64,000 nt of DNA, taken from positions 289,894 to 353,893 of the forward strand of contig JAGQDJ010000070.1 of NCBI GenBank assembly GCA_022885665.1, in the 5' to 3' direction. Origin of the DNA: Triops longicaudatus (Eukaryota > Arthropoda > Branchiopoda > Notostraca > Triopsidae). The notes below the pieces were generated by a model, which was not told the origin of the DNA, made no database searches, and worked only from the letters and a program-made list of their open reading frames with translations. The translations under genes were made by a program, and so were the position numbers. This document shows, piece after piece, positions 61,949 to 64,000 of the stretch; the first letter of the stretch is position 1; every line of letters starts with the position of its first letter.

Positions 61949-62915
61949 ATGGCTACGGCTACCTTCAAAGCCACCCTCACTTTACGTAAAGAGCCTTCGG
62001 GGTCCACCGTTTACTGCAAAGTGGATGGCGAACGTTTTAAAAAACAAAAAACGCTCAAATTGCTCACCGAAACTAAATACCGGCTGGAGGTGTCTTTCAA
62101 ACCAGCGCAACGAATTGCGTAAGTTTATTATATGAAAATGTGCAGAAAATGAAGTTACTTTCTGGAAAGTTGTAAAAGGCATTATTCTATGTTATAGGAA
62201 TACTACTCTCTCAAATTGGACGAGAAAGAAGTATATTTTTTTCGAATATTACAGAAATAACAAAAATATTTCCCTAGAAATACGAAACAGTTTTGCATAA
62301 AATTGCTTCCGAATTAGGAAATGCCTTATTTAACAATATCGCAATTGAGACTGAAATAATTAAATTTCTTCGAGTTAAAATGCAACAAATAGTGAACACT
62401 TTATAAATATTGTAATAGAAATAGAAAAAAAATCAGAAACTATATTGTACTAGGCTTAAGTTGTCTACGCTGCGTACGTGATTTTAAAAAGATTTGTTAT
62501 GGGTAATAGGAGCGCGACGTTCCACAGCTTAGGTGTCGAAGTCGGCGAAAAATCCCGTGACGACAGCGCTTCTGCTTACACTATCTCTTTTAATACAAAC
62601 TCGTTAAGCACGTCCAAGAAGGGCCAACGCGAAGAAGTGCCTTTCGTGCTCAAAGTAAGTTACTGACGACATATGGTTCTTAGTTGAATTAACAGAATTT
62701 TTCTTTTCTCTTCACCGCCTTTTTTCTCTTCCTCATTTTCCTTTCTGTTGGTGAAGCTGGATAACGGCGCTGAAATGGGATTTGTATGGCAAGTTAAGTG
62801 TTACCCGGTGAGCAGCGTGCAGCACTGTGATTGGGGGAATCCCTTGCACAGTATTGAATACGACTGCAGTAAAAGCCAAGGCACGGTCGTCATTTCGAAG
62901 GAAACTTACAGATAA
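61949..62915 (+). CDS. CNRIP1: Cannabinoid receptor-interacting protein 1 homologue (3 exons)
   Basis: CNRIP1 binds the C-tail of CB1 receptors in vertebrates; invertebrate homologues exist without CB1, and their role is unknown. Exons: 61949-62118, 62510-62654, 62757-62915; 157 aa (human 164), phases fit. Signatures: VYCKVDGERFKKQKTLKLLT near residues 21-40 (human FYKVDGQRF...RTIKLLT), YRLEVSFKP, TSKKGQREEVPFVL, FVWQVKCYP, and HCDWGNPLHSIEYDC before a C-terminal SKETYR (human NKESFL). The family folds as a small beta-barrel similar to RhoGDI. The start was placed at the ATG whose downstream sequence aligns; an in-frame upstream extension of 30 codons has no family support. An AATAAA lies at 63136. 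Confidence 0.93.
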
Positions 62916-63726
62916 ATTGGGACCACGTATGCTCCGTTGTCACGAGTTTCCCAACGAGAATTTCAACGAGGGTCCCAACTGGCCATATCAACCTTCAAAA
63001 ACACTCAAAAGCTTTTCCAATGATCTCATAAACTGCTATAGTCGACGTTATGAATTATATATGCTAATCTGCGTTATGGATTCAAGATGTTCAATGTCGC
63101 CATGACTGGGTTTCACATTGTATTTTGTTAAAGTGAATAAAACGCAACGATTAACCAAATCCAGTCTCAAACCACAGCTTTATACAATTCCTTCAAAATA
63201 AGAAAAAAAAATATTTTAGAGGAACTAGCTCGCATTCTTCCACCAACGATTACGACCGGATCGTTTTTATCGAAGGCTTCATTGATCGGAATTTGTCGAG
63301 AAAACCCCTACGCTTCGCTACTCCTCTATTCAAATTTCACAAGAAAACCGAAAACGATTTCTTGTGAACTTTAACCTCATCCACCGGCTGCGCCACCTCG
63401 ACGAGACGGCCGGAAACACACGCCACTACTGCTGTCGCCCATTAGAGGATTATATTCTATTAAATAACCGAAAAAAACATTATCTTCGGCGCTCTAAAGT
63501 ACTTAACGTAATCCTACAACAAAACTATTTGCTAAATGAAAATAAAATTACTAAAAACCATAAAATATAAAAGACCTATAAGGTGAAGTCGTAAGAACAT
63601 GAACCGTTTATTCTTTATGATTTACAGAACGCGTTTCAATTGTGATAAATTTATCAAATAAGAAAGCAAAAGATGGATAAATAACGACAAAGTACGAAAT
63701 TTTATGTTATTAAAAGGATTCCTTAC
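62916..63726. other. CNRIP1 3' flank
   Basis: 811 bp with the CNRIP1 3' UTR; beyond about 63140 AT-rich, with no supported gene. On the minus strand it may be an intron or 3' part of the gene whose exon lies at 63727-63874. Confidence 0.45.
63136..63141 (+). terminator. AATAAA polyadenylation signal for CNRIP1
   Basis: Canonical hexamer about 220 bp after the CNRIP1 stop codon. Confidence 0.55.
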
Positions 63727-63874
63727 CTGGTCTCAGCTTAGGCTTCACCGGTTTGGGTTTAAGCGTCTGTTCAGCGGTGGTTTCCTCTTTAGGCTTGACT
63801 TTCGATCTGTAACCAAGGCCTTTCTCGTGTTTTTCCCAATCTTGCAACATTTCTTGACGTTTTGCTTCCTCTTT
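63727..63874 (-). CDS. Internal exon of an unrecognised gene (partial)
   Basis: A 148-nt open segment bounded on the minus strand by an acceptor (TTTTTCAG at 63875) and a donor (CCAG|GTAAGG at 63726). It encodes about 49 residues: a charged helix (KEEAKRQEMLQDWEKHEKGL), then GYRSKVK and a Pro/Lys-rich tail (KPKPVKPKLRP). Clean splice borders and strongly biased residue use argue for a real exon, but I cannot name the family. The rest lies beyond the window to the right (5' part) and perhaps to the left. Confidence 0.6.
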
Positions 63875-64000
63875 CTGAAAAATTAAAGAGTTTTAATGTA
63901 GTATACATTCCACCATTAATTTTACATGTGCTTTACTGTACAATTTAATTAAACTCGCTTTTGTTGTTGTTTTTTCTTTCTTCTTATAATGTTATATATA

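Overview
This is a eukaryotic, animal-type nuclear window. Every recognisable gene is intron-rich with GT-AG junctions, and several families are animal hallmarks: a trithorax/MLL methyltransferase with FYRN/FYRC/SET, taspase-1, gamma-secretase subunit PEN-2, TRIM9 and CNRIP1. The genes are single copy, intergenic distances are short and many introns are under 150 bp, so I infer an invertebrate metazoan. Nothing in the window fixes the phylum. All gene models were built by hand from splice sites, reading-frame phase and family resemblance; every complete multi-exon model closes in frame.

Layout. 1-3.9 kb is gene-free, with an AT microsatellite and assembly gap, a tRNA-derived SINE-like head and a diverged repeat pair. 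3.9-12.7 kb (-) is an MLL/trithorax homologue (12 exons, about 2287 aa). 12.8-14.9 kb (+) is folliculin, divergent from MLL with only 145 bp between start codons. Then come SMIM12 (+, 15.6 kb), PEN-2/PSENEN (+, 16.5-17.1 kb), an SLC37A sugar-phosphate exchanger (-, 17.4-22.2 kb), NDUFAF5 (+, 22.9-24.6 kb) and taspase-1 (-, 27.4-32.6 kb). A truncated Tigger/CENP-B-type ORF (+, 30.8-31.6 kb) lies inside a taspase-1 intron. L2HGDH (+, 32.8-35.6 kb) is divergent from taspase-1. A TRIM9-type ubiquitin ligase (+, 37.4-51.7 kb) has a 7.3 kb first intron. A secreted-side kelch/galactose-oxidase-like type I membrane protein (+, 57.7-60.3 kb), CNRIP1 (+, 61.9-62.9 kb) and one exon of an unrecognised gene (-, 63.7-63.9 kb) close the window.

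How the genes relate. Most are unrelated housekeeping or signalling genes. The exception is the pair MLL and taspase-1: taspase-1 is the Thr protease that cleaves MLL proteins, this MLL carries a QLDG taspase site between FYRN and FYRC, and the two genes lie about 15 kb apart. Three gene pairs here (MLL-PSENEN, NDUFAF5-TASP1, L2HGDH-TRIM9) are also linked in human, which suggests a retained ancestral animal block. NDUFAF5 and L2HGDH are mitochondrial; SLC37A, SMIM12, PEN-2 and the kelch protein are membrane proteins.
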